A stretch of DNA of 64,000 nucleotides from Martinezella lusitana (GCF_016901135.1 NZ_JAFEVL010000003.1:124001-188000); one strand, 5' to 3'; counted from the stretch's first letter, positions 8,749 through 18,140 are shown. The notes: generated from the sequence alone by a model not told the origin. Made by a program: numbers and translations.

Positions 8749-9420
8749 ATGACATTTTCCATCTCCGCCCGCTGCCCGCAAACCGGCATGCTCGGCATGG
8801 CAATCTCGTCGTCTTCTCCCGCCGTTGCGGCCCGATGCGCGCATGCCGAAGCAGGCGTCGGCGTGGTCGCCAGCCAGAACATCACCGATCCGGCGCTCGG
8901 AATAACGGGCCTTGCCCTCATGAGGCAGGGAAAATCCGCGCTGCAAGCGCGCGATGAGCTTGTCCAATCGACGCCGTATGCGCGTTTCCGCCAGCTTGCG
9001 CTTGTCGATTCCAAAGGTCTCACCGCCGGATTTTCCGGTTCCGGTATACTTGGCATTCACGCGGTTGCAGAAGGCGAAGGATGCATCGCTGCGGGAAACC
9101 TTCTTGCGAACGATGCGGTGCCGGCTGCGATGGTGGCAGCTTTCCTAGCCTCTCGCGAGCCGTTTCCGTTGCGTCTGCTTGTCGCGCTCGACGCCGGCCT
9201 TGCAGCGGGGGGTGAAGCAGGCCCGGTCTATTCCGCAGGCCTCAAGGTTGTGCGCGAGGTGTCGTGGCCGGTCGTCGATCTGCGCGTCGACTGGTCGGAA
9301 AATCCCATCCAAAAACTGACACAAATATGGGGCGTCTATGCGCCGCAACTTGAAGATTACGTCCGCCGCGCCGTCAATCCGGAGGCTGCCCCATCTTTCG
9401 GGGTACCCGGCGACGAATAG
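8749..9420 (+). CDS. DUF1028 family protein (Ntn-hydrolase-like)
   Basis: A 223-residue protein starting MTFSISARCPQTGMLGMAIS, which matches the beginning of DUF1028 proteins, with AEAGVGVVASQNITDPALG and LVDSKGLTAGFSGSG following. DUF1028 proteins have an N-terminal-nucleophile-hydrolase-like fold and are presumed to cleave amide bonds, although biochemical proof is sparse. It lies 19 bases after the RidA gene. In this context it may hydrolyse an amide or carbamoyl group after ring or side-chain oxidation, which is inference. Confidence 0.85.
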   Translation: MTFSISARCPQTGMLGMAISSSSPAVAARCAHAEAGVGVVASQNITDPALGITGLALMRQGKSALQARDELVQSTPYARFRQLALVDSKGLTAGFSGSGILGIHAVAEGEGCIAAGNLLANDAVPAAMVAAFLASREPFPLRLLVALDAGLAAGGEAGPVYSAGLKVVREVSWPVVDLRVDWSENPIQKLTQIWGVYAPQLEDYVRRAVNPEAAPSFGVPGDE

Positions 9421-9463
9421 CTTCGGTTAGGATTCTCTTGGGTTTTGCAGATACGATGGAGCG

Positions 9464-10414
9464 ATGAGGTACACTTTCCGACAGATCGAGTATTTTATCG
9501 CCACGGCGGAGACGGGAAGCATCACGCTTGCCTCCGAACGGCTGAATATCTCGCAACCATCGATTTCGACGGCGATCACCCATCTTGAGGAAGAGCTCGA
9601 AACGCAGCTTTTCGTGCGCCATCATGCCAAGGGCCTGTCGCTAACGCCAGCCGGCCGGACACTGCTTGCCGAGGCCAAGCGTCTCGTCGATCAGGCGGAG
9701 CACATGTATGCCGTTGCCTCCGAGATCAACGAAAAGATCAGGGGGCAGCTTTCGCTCGGTTGTCTGGTGACGCTCGCCTCGATGATCATGCCGGAGCTTT
9801 CGCATTCCTTCACGTCGGCCTTCCCGGCCACGCGTATCGTTCAGACGGTCAGCGATCACGAGGACCTGTTGGAGCGATTGTCGCGCGCCGAGATCGACGT
9901 TGCCTTGAGCTACGATCTTCTGGTGCCGGAAGGGTATGATTTCGTGCCGCTGGCGAGCTTGCCGCCACATGTGCTCGTCGGCGAGTCGCATCCCTTGGCA
10001 CGCCATTCCTCGATCAGCCTGACGGAGCTGGTGAAGGAACCGCTCATCCTCCTGGATCTGCCGATAAGCCGCGAATATTTCATGGGCCTGTTCGCCAAGC
10101 AGGGACTGGAACCGACGATCGCGACGCGTTCGCGCCATCAGGATGTCATCCGCACGATGGTGGCGAACGGATATGGCTACACGCTCGCCAATGTCAGGCC
10201 ACGCTCTCAAGTGGCGATGGACGGGCGGCCGGTGGTCAGAGTTCCGATCTCCGGCGAACACAAACCCATGATCATCGGAGTGCTGTCCTATCGCCAGGGG
10301 CGCCGGTCGCGGCTATTCGAAATATTCGAGCAGCACTGCAAGTCCTTTGTTTCCGACGCCTATATTCCGGGCATGGTCGCTCCCCTGATGGAGCGCCGCA
10401 AGATCACCCCCTAG
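9464..10414 (+). CDS. LysR family transcriptional regulator of the monooxygenase cluster
   Basis: A 316-residue regulator with the N-terminal winged helix (YTFRQIEYFIATAETGSITL, then SERLNISQPSISTAITHLEEEL) and the usual two-lobed effector domain. It lies 43 bases after the DUF1028 gene and is co-oriented, so it may be co-transcribed. TTAGGATTCT just upstream (about 9426) resembles half of the TTAGG-N5-CCTAA elements at 6025 and 15053. It probably activates the cluster in response to a pathway compound. Confidence 0.88.
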   Translation: MRYTFRQIEYFIATAETGSITLASERLNISQPSISTAITHLEEELETQLFVRHHAKGLSLTPAGRTLLAEAKRLVDQAEHMYAVASEINEKIRGQLSLGCLVTLASMIMPELSHSFTSAFPATRIVQTVSDHEDLLERLSRAEIDVALSYDLLVPEGYDFVPLASLPPHVLVGESHPLARHSSISLTELVKEPLILLDLPISREYFMGLFAKQGLEPTIATRSRHQDVIRTMVANGYGYTLANVRPRSQVAMDGRPVVRVPISGEHKPMIIGVLSYRQGRRSRLFEIFEQHCKSFVSDAYIPGMVAPLMERRKITP

Positions 10415-10518
10415 CCTGCCTCGGTTTTGGCGAAGCGTCGGTTTGGAAATCAGTTCTTTCGCCGAAGTACCGACTGGGACATGGATATCGCAAAGCAAAT
10501 GTTCCGAAGCGGATCTCC

Positions 10519-11391
10519 ATGCTGGCGACGAAAGCCAAATTCTCGAGCAAACCCGATGCCCTCCCCGTCGCCGGCATGGACGAGATGAGTATCGTCGGCG
10601 TCAAGGAGGCTCTGCCGTCGAGACTGGCGCGCAGCGTGCTCCTTCTGGGCAATTTCGACATGCTCCATGCCGGGCATCGCAAGCTCGTCGATGCCGCGCG
10701 GCGGATCGCGCGGCGGCGTGACGCACCCATGGCGATCATGTCCTGCGATCCGCATCCGCGCGAATTCTTCCTGCGATCCGATGCGTTTTCAAGGATCGGC
10801 ACGGCGGAGAGTTCACGGCTTGCCTTTGCCCGTGAAGGCTTCGATCTGCTGTTTCGTCCGCGCTTCGATGCAAGCTTTGCCGCCATGAGCGCCGTCAGCT
10901 TCATGGAGGACATTCTTGCCGGACAGCTCGATGTCGGCGCCGTGGTCTGCGGCGGCGATTTCCGCTTCGGACAAGGTCGGTCGGGAAGGCTTGACGACAT
11001 CCGCGATTTTGCGGCCCGCCACGGCATTGAGGTCGCGGTGTGTGACGAGGTGGCCGATGCGGCCGGCGTGCCCATTCGATCGAGCCGCATCCGGCAGGCG
11101 ATTGCCTATGGCGATATCGGGGCTGCAGAGGCTTTGCTCGGCGGACATTGGTACACGTCCGCCAATTGCACCCGCATGGGTACTGTCGAGTTTGACGGCC
11201 GGCAACTTCTGCCGCCGGCGGGATCCTATCGTGTGCGCCTGCTCGATATGGACGGAAATCATATCCACGACTGCGTTCTCAGGTTAGACGAGGAAGCGAG
11301 CAGGCGCCAATGCGATACACCGCCACCAGTAGCCGGAAACTACATCATCGTTTGGCTCGGCCATGTCAGGCACCCGGCCTGGCGAGCGTGA
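10519..11391 (+). CDS. FAD synthetase-like nucleotidyltransferase (FMN adenylyltransferase domain)
   Basis: A 290-residue protein resembling the adenylyltransferase half of RibF. LLLGNFDMLHAGHRKLVDAA (near residue 36) is the nucleotidyltransferase GxFDxxHxGH motif, and the later segments VVCGGDFRFGQGRSG and SSRIRQAIAYGDIGAAEALLG are characteristic of FAD synthetase. The C-terminal piece (GTVEFDGRQLLPPAGSYRV) is short and only vaguely like the riboflavin kinase domain. This is therefore probably an accessory enzyme making FAD from FMN, perhaps for the monooxygenase upstream. Gene spacing is 104 bases after the LysR gene and 49 before the glucosidase. It might instead be a divergent regulator or inactive paralogue. 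Confidence 0.75.
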   Translation: MLATKAKFSSKPDALPVAGMDEMSIVGVKEALPSRLARSVLLLGNFDMLHAGHRKLVDAARRIARRRDAPMAIMSCDPHPREFFLRSDAFSRIGTAESSRLAFAREGFDLLFRPRFDASFAAMSAVSFMEDILAGQLDVGAVVCGGDFRFGQGRSGRLDDIRDFAARHGIEVAVCDEVADAAGVPIRSSRIRQAIAYGDIGAAEALLGGHWYTSANCTRMGTVEFDGRQLLPPAGSYRVRLLDMDGNHIHDCVLRLDEEASRRQCDTPPPVAGNYIIVWLGHVRHPAWRA

Positions 11392-11440
11392 GCCGTCTTC
11401 TTCATTCCGGTCCGAACAGCAAAACCTCCAGGAGACAAAA

Positions 11441-13804
11441 GTGACGAACCCAAAACTGATGGAAGGCGATTTTGCCTCGCTGATCGCCGAAATGACGGTT
11501 GAAGAAAAGGTCGCACTTCTGGCCGGGCACCATATGTGGAAGACACATGCCATCCCGCGGCTCGACATCCCCAGCATCGTCATGACGGACGGCACCTATG
11601 GCGTGCGCTATTCCATTCCGCAGATCGATGACGACGAAGCCGGCGGCCAGGACTTTGCCGCCTTTCTGTCCGTGGTCAATCAGCGTGCCGATCACGTCCA
11701 GATCGCCTGGGGCAAGATCAAGCTCGCGACATGCTTTCCGAACGGGTCCAGCATCGGATGCTCCTGGGATATCGGTCTGGCGCACGAATTGGGAGAAGCG
11801 CTGGCGAAAGAGTGCCAGGAGTTCGGCGTCCATCTCCTGCTTGGGCCTGGAATCAATATCCGCCGCACGCCGCTTGGCGGCCGCAGCTATGAATATTACT
11901 CCGAAGACCCTGTGATCAGCGGCGATTTCGCAGCCGGCGTGATCAACGGATTGCAGGAAAACGGCGTAGGTGCATCGCTGAAGCATTTCGCCTGCAACAA
12001 TTCCGAAGTCGAGCGCACGTCGATGGACTCCGTCATCGAGGAACGGGCGCTGCGCGAAATCTACCTGAGGGGTTTCGAACGCGCGATCAAGCAGAGCAAT
12101 CCATGGACGGTGATGAGCTCCTACAACCGCCTGAATGGCGTTCAGGCGGCGGAGGATCCGTGGCTTCTGGATGAGGTGCTGCGCGGGGATTGGGGCTATG
12201 ACGGCCTCGTGGTCTCCGACTGGCACGGCATCAAGGATCGCCCCGCTTCGCTGATCGCCGGCAACGATCTCGACATGCCGGAAAGCGAGACCCGAAAGAA
12301 AGACCTGCTCGATGCGATCGAGGCCGGGCGGGTCGACCCCGCTATTCTCGATCGCGCCTGCGCCCGCGTTCTGCAACTGGTCAGGCTTTCCAAGCTCAGC
12401 GAACGGCGCGGAACGGTCTTCGACCGCGCTGCGCATCATGCGCTTGCCCGCCGCATGGCAGGCGAATCGATCGTGCTTCTCAAGAATGAGGACGCGCTTC
12501 TTCCGATTGTCGCCGGGAAGGTCAGGCGGATCGCCATCGTCGGCGAAGGTGCCGGCGAGCCGGTCATCCAGGGATCGGGCTGCGCGACCACATTGCCGAC
12601 TTCGGTCGACAGTCCGATCGAGGAAATCCTGAAGCTCGCCGACGGCAAGTTCCAGATCGATCGCTATCGCGGCACCAGCGAGATCGAAACGGAACGGACG
12701 GCGCTCCGGGCCGAGGCCGTCGCTGGCGCACTGGATGCCGATCTCGTCATTGTCTTCGTGAATACGGAAAACGGCTATGACGGCGAAGGCTCGGATCGGC
12801 GCTCGCTCGACCTGGCGCCCGGCCACGACGATCTGGTCTTTGCACTTGCGGCTGCAAATCCGAATATCGCCGTGGTCGTCGCCAGCCCCGATGCCGTCGT
12901 CATGCCCTGGATCGATGCGGTGAAATCCACCGTCGAGGTCTTCTTCTCCGGTCAGGCGATGGGCGGGGCGCTTGCCGATATCCTGTTCGGCAAGGTCAAC
13001 CCGTCCGGCAAGCTAACGACCACTTTCCCGAAGCGCATCGAAGATATTCCCGGCCATCTGACCTATCCGGGCGAAAACGGCCGTCACGTCTATAGCGAAG
13101 GCATTCACGTCGGCTACCGCTGGTACGACGCACGCGGGATCGAGCCCTTGTTTCCTTTCGGCCATGGCCTCGGCTACACCAGCTTTGCCTATTCCGACAT
13201 CCGGCTTGACCGGGAGACGTTGCAGACCGGCGAGACGCTCACCGTGAGCTTCACCGTCGAAAACACCGGCAAGGTCGCGGGCAAGGAAATATGCCAACTC
13301 TATGCCGCCTACCGCCAGCCACGCTTCAAGCGGCCGCTTCGTGAACTAAAGGCCTTCGCCAAGGTTGCGCTTGCGCCTGGCGAACGCCGAACCGTAACCT
13401 TCACCGTGCCGGCGGAGGATCTTGAACTCTACGATAAAGCGCGCGGTGCGTTCCTTCTCGACGATGATATGGTCGATATCCTGATCGGCTCCTCCTCACG
13501 GGACATCCGCCTTTCCGGCGCGCTTCGCACGCGCTCGGCGGTCTCGCGCCATCGCAAGATCGAATGGGATACGCAGCCTGTCTTCGTACTCGCCAATCCG
13601 GTTGCGAGAGCGAAGTTCAACAGTTTCCTGCAGAAGCAGCTTTCGGTGGATGAGGCGGAAGCTGATCGGATGCTGGAACATTGCGCCAACTCCTTCTTCG
13701 GCATCTTTACGACCTTCGATCGCCGCTTCCGTCAGGCCTTTCCGAAAGCGGATATCGCAGCGCTGCTGGCCGATATCGACGATGCGATGACGAAGGCAGC
13801 CTAA
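11441..13804 (+). CDS. Glycoside hydrolase family 3 beta-glucosidase
   Basis: A 787-residue enzyme removing terminal beta-linked glucose from oligosaccharides or plant glucosides. The GH3 N-terminal barrel carries the nucleophile aspartate in GLVVSDWHGIKDRP near residue 259. The C-terminal domain (ESIVLLKNEDALLPI, FVNTENGYDGEGSDRRSL) and a fibronectin-III-like domain (LTVSFTVENTGKVAGKE) follow. No signal peptide is visible, so it is probably cytoplasmic. The GTG at 11441 follows AGGAGACAAAA and avoids overlap with the upstream gene. A beta-glucosidase in this operon suggests that the pathway substrate may arrive as a glucoside. Confidence 0.92.
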   Translation: MTNPKLMEGDFASLIAEMTVEEKVALLAGHHMWKTHAIPRLDIPSIVMTDGTYGVRYSIPQIDDDEAGGQDFAAFLSVVNQRADHVQIAWGKIKLATCFPNGSSIGCSWDIGLAHELGEALAKECQEFGVHLLLGPGINIRRTPLGGRSYEYYSEDPVISGDFAAGVINGLQENGVGASLKHFACNNSEVERTSMDSVIEERALREIYLRGFERAIKQSNPWTVMSSYNRLNGVQAAEDPWLLDEVLRGDWGYDGLVVSDWHGIKDRPASLIAGNDLDMPESETRKKDLLDAIEAGRVDPAILDRACARVLQLVRLSKLSERRGTVFDRAAHHALARRMAGESIVLLKNEDALLPIVAGKVRRIAIVGEGAGEPVIQGSGCATTLPTSVDSPIEEILKLADGKFQIDRYRGTSEIETERTALRAEAVAGALDADLVIVFVNTENGYDGEGSDRRSLDLAPGHDDLVFALAAANPNIAVVVASPDAVVMPWIDAVKSTVEVFFSGQAMGGALADILFGKVNPSGKLTTTFPKRIEDIPGHLTYPGENGRHVYSEGIHVGYRWYDARGIEPLFPFGHGLGYTSFAYSDIRLDRETLQTGETLTVSFTVENTGKVAGKEICQLYAAYRQPRFKRPLRELKAFAKVALAPGERRTVTFTVPAEDLELYDKARGAFLLDDDMVDILIGSSSRDIRLSGALRTRSAVSRHRKIEWDTQPVFVLANPVARAKFNSFLQKQLSVDEAEADRMLEHCANSFFGIFTTFDRRFRQAFPKADIAALLADIDDAMTKAA

Positions 13805-13831
13805 AGCGCCGTGCAGCGGCTGCCAATAGCT

Positions 13832-13855
13832 GGCCCGCCGACCGGCGGGCCTCTT
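13832..13855 (+). terminator. GC-rich hairpin after the beta-glucosidase gene
   Basis: GGCCCGCC (13832-13839) pairs with GGCGGGCC (13844-13851) around GACC, followed only by TCTTG. It lies 28 bases after the stop. It may cause partial termination or stabilise the upstream message, since the next gene is co-oriented. Confidence 0.45.
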
Positions 13856-13883
13856 GCCGTTCAGTCCAAGGATCGACAGCGAC

Positions 13884-15035
13884 GTGGATACGATCGAACT
13901 TCTGGAGACGCTGGTCGGCTTCGAGACCGTCAGCAAGGATACCAATCTGCCGCTGCTCGATTTCGTCACAGCCTATCTCATCGAGCGGGGCTTCACCTGC
14001 CGGCGCATTGCGGACGAAACCGGCCTCAAAGCCAATCTCATTGCAAGCATCGGGCCACAGGGAAACGACGGGATCATCCTGTCGGGACATACCGACGTCG
14101 TTCCCGTTGCCGGGCAATCCTGGAGCAGCAATCCCTTCCGTCTCCGGCGTGACGGCGGCCGTCTCTACGGCCGTGGCGCTGCCGACATGAAGGGTTTCCT
14201 GGCTGCAGCGCTGCGGGTTGCCGACGAGGCAAGCCACATGCGTCTGCAGCGGCCGCTGCATCTGGCCTTATCGCATGACGAAGAGATCGGCTGCATCGGC
14301 GTGCGATCCTTGCTGGCCGACCTCAAAGGCCGCAGCTTTAAGGCTACCCTTTGCATCGTCGGCGAGCCGACTTCGATGAACATCGGTCTCGGCCACAAGG
14401 GCAAGCTCGCAGCGCGGGCGACGTGCAGGGGCGTCGGGGGTCATTCCGCCGTCGCGCCGCAGCTTCTGAACGCCATTCATCTGGCCGCCGATTTCGTCTC
14501 CGCCCTGCGTGAGGAACAGGCTGAGATCGCGATGTCAGGGGCATCGGATCCCGACTTCGATATCGCCTACAGCACGATCCACGCGGGGAAGATCAGCGGT
14601 GGCGCGGCGCTGAATGTCGTCGCCGACCAGGCGACTGTCGAATTCGAAATCCGCCACCTTGCGCAGGATGACCCGGCAATCATCCTGGCGCGACTGCAAG
14701 CTCGCGCTGAAGAGATCGTTCGACCCCAGCGGGAACGTTTCGACAATGCGGCGATCAAGATCAATGTCGACAACGCCTATCCCGGCTTTTCGATAGGCGC
14801 CGCCTCGCCGGCCGTGGCGCTGCTTCGATCCTGGTTGCCGTCAGCGGAAACGACGAAGGTCTCATTCGGCACTGAAGCCGGCCTCTACGCCGAGACGCTG
14901 AACATACCGACCATTGTCATAGGTCCCGGTTCGATGAACCAGGGACACAAACCGGACGAGTATATCGATGTCGATCAGCTTTCGGCCTGCGACACATTTC
15001 TCGATCGCATCCTGTCTTCGCTTGCAAAAGCCTGA
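13884..15035 (+). CDS. M20 family deacetylase, acetylornithine deacetylase (ArgE)-like
   Basis: A 383-residue zinc metallopeptidase-fold amidohydrolase. Metal ligands are visible in LSGHTDVVPV (His, Asp), GRGAADMKGF (Asp), LSHDEEIGCIG (Glu-Glu) and the late QGHKPDEY (His); the lid domain carries GVGGHSAV. The family removes acyl groups from N-acyl amino acids such as N-acetylornithine. The GTG at 13884 follows AAGGA and is preferred over the TTG at 13854. Placed between catabolic genes and an ABC importer, it more probably deacylates a pathway intermediate than serves arginine synthesis. Confidence 0.85.
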   Translation: MDTIELLETLVGFETVSKDTNLPLLDFVTAYLIERGFTCRRIADETGLKANLIASIGPQGNDGIILSGHTDVVPVAGQSWSSNPFRLRRDGGRLYGRGAADMKGFLAAALRVADEASHMRLQRPLHLALSHDEEIGCIGVRSLLADLKGRSFKATLCIVGEPTSMNIGLGHKGKLAARATCRGVGGHSAVAPQLLNAIHLAADFVSALREEQAEIAMSGASDPDFDIAYSTIHAGKISGGAALNVVADQATVEFEIRHLAQDDPAIILARLQARAEEIVRPQRERFDNAAIKINVDNAYPGFSIGAASPAVALLRSWLPSAETTKVSFGTEAGLYAETLNIPTIVIGPGSMNQGHKPDEYIDVDQLSACDTFLDRILSSLAKA

Positions 15036-15052
15036 ACCACAGCGTTTGGGGC

Positions 15053-15067
15053 TTAGGTCGCACCTAA
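15053..15067. promoter_or_regulatory. Candidate LysR-type operator TTAGG-N5-CCTAA before the ABC transporter
   Basis: TTAGGT (15053-15058), CGC and ACCTAA (15062-15067) form a near-perfect dyad in the 118-base gap before the solute-binding protein gene. Arms and spacing match the site at 6025-6039, which points to shared control with the monooxygenase genes. Confidence 0.5.
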
Positions 15068-15153
15068 CCAGAAGGCTCGAAATAAATAATTTACTTGGGT
15101 CAACCCGAATGGCTTTCTGAACGGGTCTCAGCCTCAGAAACGGGAACTAAAAT

Positions 15154-16221
15154 ATGAACAACAAACTAAGCATTACCCGCCGTAATCTCCTGAAAACGGG
15201 AGCAGGCGCTGCAGCCATGCTAGCGACGCCAGCCCTGATGACCAAAGGTTTTGCCGCAGATACGCTGACCGTTTCCGACTACGGCGGCGTGTTCGAACAG
15301 GGCTTTCGCCTCGCCTTCTATGATTCCTTCGAAAAGGAATTCGGCGTCAAGATCAACGTGACGACCGTCTCGCCCGATCCCGTCCCCCAGTACAAGATGA
15401 GTGTCGATACGAAGTCGTATCTGGCTGACGTCGTTATGCTGACGCCCGAGCATGTGGACCGTCTGACGAAGATGGGCAACTATCTCGAAGATCTCAATCT
15501 GAAGGTCGATGATCCGGAAAACTACGTCAAGGGCTCGCTGACCCCCAAATTCGGCGGCATCGAAGTCTATGCGCTGGCGCTTGGATATCGCAAGGATGCG
15601 GTGGGCGACAACGCGCCCAAGAATTGGTTGGATTTTTGGGATGCGGATAAATTCAAGGGCCGCCGCGGCCTTTGGCGCAGCCCGGTTCTGACGCTGGAGA
15701 TCGCGCTTCTTGCAGACGGCGTTGCTCCGGATAAGATCTATCCCCTCGATGTCGATCGTGCCTTCAAGAGCCTCGACAAGATCCGTGACCACGTCGACAT
15801 CTGGTGGACGAGCGGCGCACAGGCAACCCAGCTCATCCAGAGCGGCGAGCTCGACATGATGAGCATCTGGAGCACGCGTGCTCAGGCGGCGGCCGATGGT
15901 GGCGCGCCGGTCGGCATCTCCTGGGATCAGGGCTTCTACAACATCGATGGCTGGACGATTCCGACGGGCTCTCCAAAGGTGGAGCTTGGCCGTAAATTCA
16001 TCCAGTACTGCATGAACGCCGAACGTCAGGCCAAATTCACCGATGTTCTTTCGGCCGGCCCCGTCAATACGAAGGCCTATGACTTCATCAAGAAGGAGCG
16101 CGCGGAACTGCTGCCGACCACGCCGGCGCATGTCAAGGGAATGCAACCGCTGAACGCCTCGTTCTGGGGCGAACATCAGGATGCGCTCACCGAACGTTTC
16201 GAGAAGTGGATGCTTGGCTAA
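15154..16221 (+). CDS. ABC transporter substrate-binding protein, spermidine/putrescine (PotD-like) type
   Basis: A 355-residue periplasmic binding protein with a twin-arginine signal peptide (ITRRNLLKTGAGAAAMLATP, cleavage after GFAA). The mature start TLTVSDYGGVFEQGFRLAF is typical of PotD/PotF-like binding proteins. It captures a small, probably positively charged or amine-containing solute for the fused permease and ATPase that follow. The ligand cannot be read from sequence. Use of the Tat pathway suggests folding before export. Confidence 0.88.
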   Translation: MNNKLSITRRNLLKTGAGAAAMLATPALMTKGFAADTLTVSDYGGVFEQGFRLAFYDSFEKEFGVKINVTTVSPDPVPQYKMSVDTKSYLADVVMLTPEHVDRLTKMGNYLEDLNLKVDDPENYVKGSLTPKFGGIEVYALALGYRKDAVGDNAPKNWLDFWDADKFKGRRGLWRSPVLTLEIALLADGVAPDKIYPLDVDRAFKSLDKIRDHVDIWWTSGAQATQLIQSGELDMMSIWSTRAQAAADGGAPVGISWDQGFYNIDGWTIPTGSPKVELGRKFIQYCMNAERQAKFTDVLSAGPVNTKAYDFIKKERAELLPTTPAHVKGMQPLNASFWGEHQDALTERFEKWMLG

Positions 16222-16363
16222 GCCCGATCTGCAAGGCTGGCCTTGGCGAGCGTATCCTCGACAAGGCCGCAATTGCGCTAGCGTTTCTCGATCGGCGCGC
16301 CTATTCAGCGAGACAATATCCGTGTCGTTCGCGCGATCGTATTGGCTACCTCAAAGGGCTCCA

Positions 16364-18103
16364 ATGACTGCAATTCCCGAACCAATCGCCCTTAGCGCTT
16401 CGAGGTCCAAAGACCCGATCTGGCTTGCAGGCCCAGGTCTGCTCTACCTCGCTCTCTTCCTGATCCTTCCCGCAGCCGCCCTGATGTGGCTGAGTTTCAA
16501 TGACAATGCCGGCCATCTGACGCTGGACGGCTACCGGCAGATGTTCACCGCCGGTATTTACGTCAAGGTTCTGATCAACACGTTCCGGATCGCCGCCGAG
16601 ACGACGGCCGCCTGCCTTGTCTTCGGCTATCCCGTCGCATTCTGGCTTGCGCACATGCCGGAGCGCCGCCGGAGATGGATCATCCTGCTTGTCCTCCTGC
16701 CATTCTGGATGAGCGCGCTTTTGAAGAATTTTGCCTGGATGGTGCTCCTGTCACGCCGCGGCGTCGTCTCGCAGCTCGCTTCCCTGATCGGCTACAAGGG
16801 GCCGATCGATCTTCTCTACGGCCACGGCGCAGTCATTTTTGCCATGGCGCATACCATGCTGCCTTTGGCCATCATGACCATGCTGCCGACGCTGCTCAAC
16901 ATCGACGGCCGGCTGTCGCGCGCGGCCCATACGCTGGGCGCAACGTCTGGCCAGGCCTTCTGGCGGATCTATTTTCCGCAGTCGATGCCAGGTGTTGCCG
17001 CTGCCGGTCTCCTCGTCTTCATCGGAGCGCTTGGCTTCTTCATAACGCCCGCGCTCCTTGGCAGTCCGCGTGAAACCGTTATCGGCCAGCTCTTGATCAC
17101 CCAGGTGCAACAGCTCCTCAACTGGCAGCTCGCCGGCTGCATCGCGGTCATGCTTCTGACGGTCACGCTGGTGGTTTGTCTCGTCTATGACCGGCTCTTC
17201 GGCATCTCGGCGATTTCAGGCGAGCGAGCGGAGCCCAAGCCGCGCGCGGTTGCCCGCAGGATCGGCTACGGTGTCCTTGCTGTCCTCGCCGCTGTCACCG
17301 ATCTGATTGACCGGGTTCTGACCGCTTGCTTCGGGGGCCGCAGGGGCTGGCTTCTCAGCATCTTCGGAAGCCTGGTGGTAATCACATTGCTGCTGCCAGT
17401 GCTATTTTTCCCTCCGATGGCGTTCAGCAGCGCGACATTTCTGCAATTTCCGCCACCCGGGTTCTCGCTGCGGTGGATGCAGACATATTTCACCTCGGAC
17501 ATCTGGACGGGCGCGACAATCCGATCCTTTGCCATCGCCTTGGTGACGGCCGCCTTGGCGACGACGTTTGCGGGTGTAGCTGCATTCGGCGTTGCCAGAA
17601 CCAAGAGCCGGATGGGTAGCGGCGCATTTCTGATTTTCCTTTTGCCGATGATCATTCCGAACATCGTCACGGCCGTCGCGCTCTTTTATCTTTTCGCCCA
17701 TGTCGGCCTGATTGCGACCGATATCGGCATTGCCCTTGGCCATACGGTCACCGCCATGCCCGTCGTCTTCATCATTATCCTGACGGCCTTCAAGAACTAC
17801 GATTGGCGTCTCGATCAGGCGGCCGGCACTCTGGGCGCCAGCCGGCGGCAAACCGTGCAGAAAGTGACGGTGCCGATGGTGATCGGCAGCATCGTCGCGG
17901 CCTTTCTCTTTGCTTTCCTGCATTCCTTCGAGGAGCTGACCATATCGCTTTTCGTCGGCGGTGGGGTGAAGCAGACGCTGCCGAAACAGATGTGGGACGA
18001 TATCCTGCTTCAGGTCACGCCGACGCTGGCCGCGGCCTCGGTGGTGGTGCTCAGCGTCGTTGTCGTCGTCTTCCTCATCGCGGAGAGCACGCGGCGACGC
18101 TGA
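16364..18103 (+). CDS. ABC transporter permease, PotB-PotC-type fusion
   Basis: A 579-residue inner-membrane protein in which two permease halves, usually separate PotB and PotC subunits, are joined. The first half (residues about 15-290) has the EAA-like loop AAHTLGATSGQAFWRIYFP. The second half (about 330-579) has QAAGTLGASRRQTVQKVTVP. About six membrane segments are visible in each half, joined by a basic linker around SGERAEPKPRAVARR. The start at 16364 follows AAAGGG; the open frame back to 16181 overlaps the previous gene and lacks a site. The fusion replaces a heterodimer with a single chain. Confidence 0.88.
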   Translation: MTAIPEPIALSASRSKDPIWLAGPGLLYLALFLILPAAALMWLSFNDNAGHLTLDGYRQMFTAGIYVKVLINTFRIAAETTAACLVFGYPVAFWLAHMPERRRRWIILLVLLPFWMSALLKNFAWMVLLSRRGVVSQLASLIGYKGPIDLLYGHGAVIFAMAHTMLPLAIMTMLPTLLNIDGRLSRAAHTLGATSGQAFWRIYFPQSMPGVAAAGLLVFIGALGFFITPALLGSPRETVIGQLLITQVQQLLNWQLAGCIAVMLLTVTLVVCLVYDRLFGISAISGERAEPKPRAVARRIGYGVLAVLAAVTDLIDRVLTACFGGRRGWLLSIFGSLVVITLLLPVLFFPPMAFSSATFLQFPPPGFSLRWMQTYFTSDIWTGATIRSFAIALVTAALATTFAGVAAFGVARTKSRMGSGAFLIFLLPMIIPNIVTAVALFYLFAHVGLIATDIGIALGHTVTAMPVVFIIILTAFKNYDWRLDQAAGTLGASRRQTVQKVTVPMVIGSIVAAFLFAFLHSFEELTISLFVGGGVKQTLPKQMWDDILLQVTPTLAAASVVVLSVVVVVFLIAESTRRR

Positions 18104-18140
18104 TGCATGTCGCTGCGTAAGACCTATCAAGGAAAGCTTT

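Noticed and set aside
13884..15035. M20 protein as the missing allantoate amidohydrolase of the purine pathway
   Set aside because: It resembles the ArgE/M20A group and lies in the monooxygenase cluster, not the purine block.
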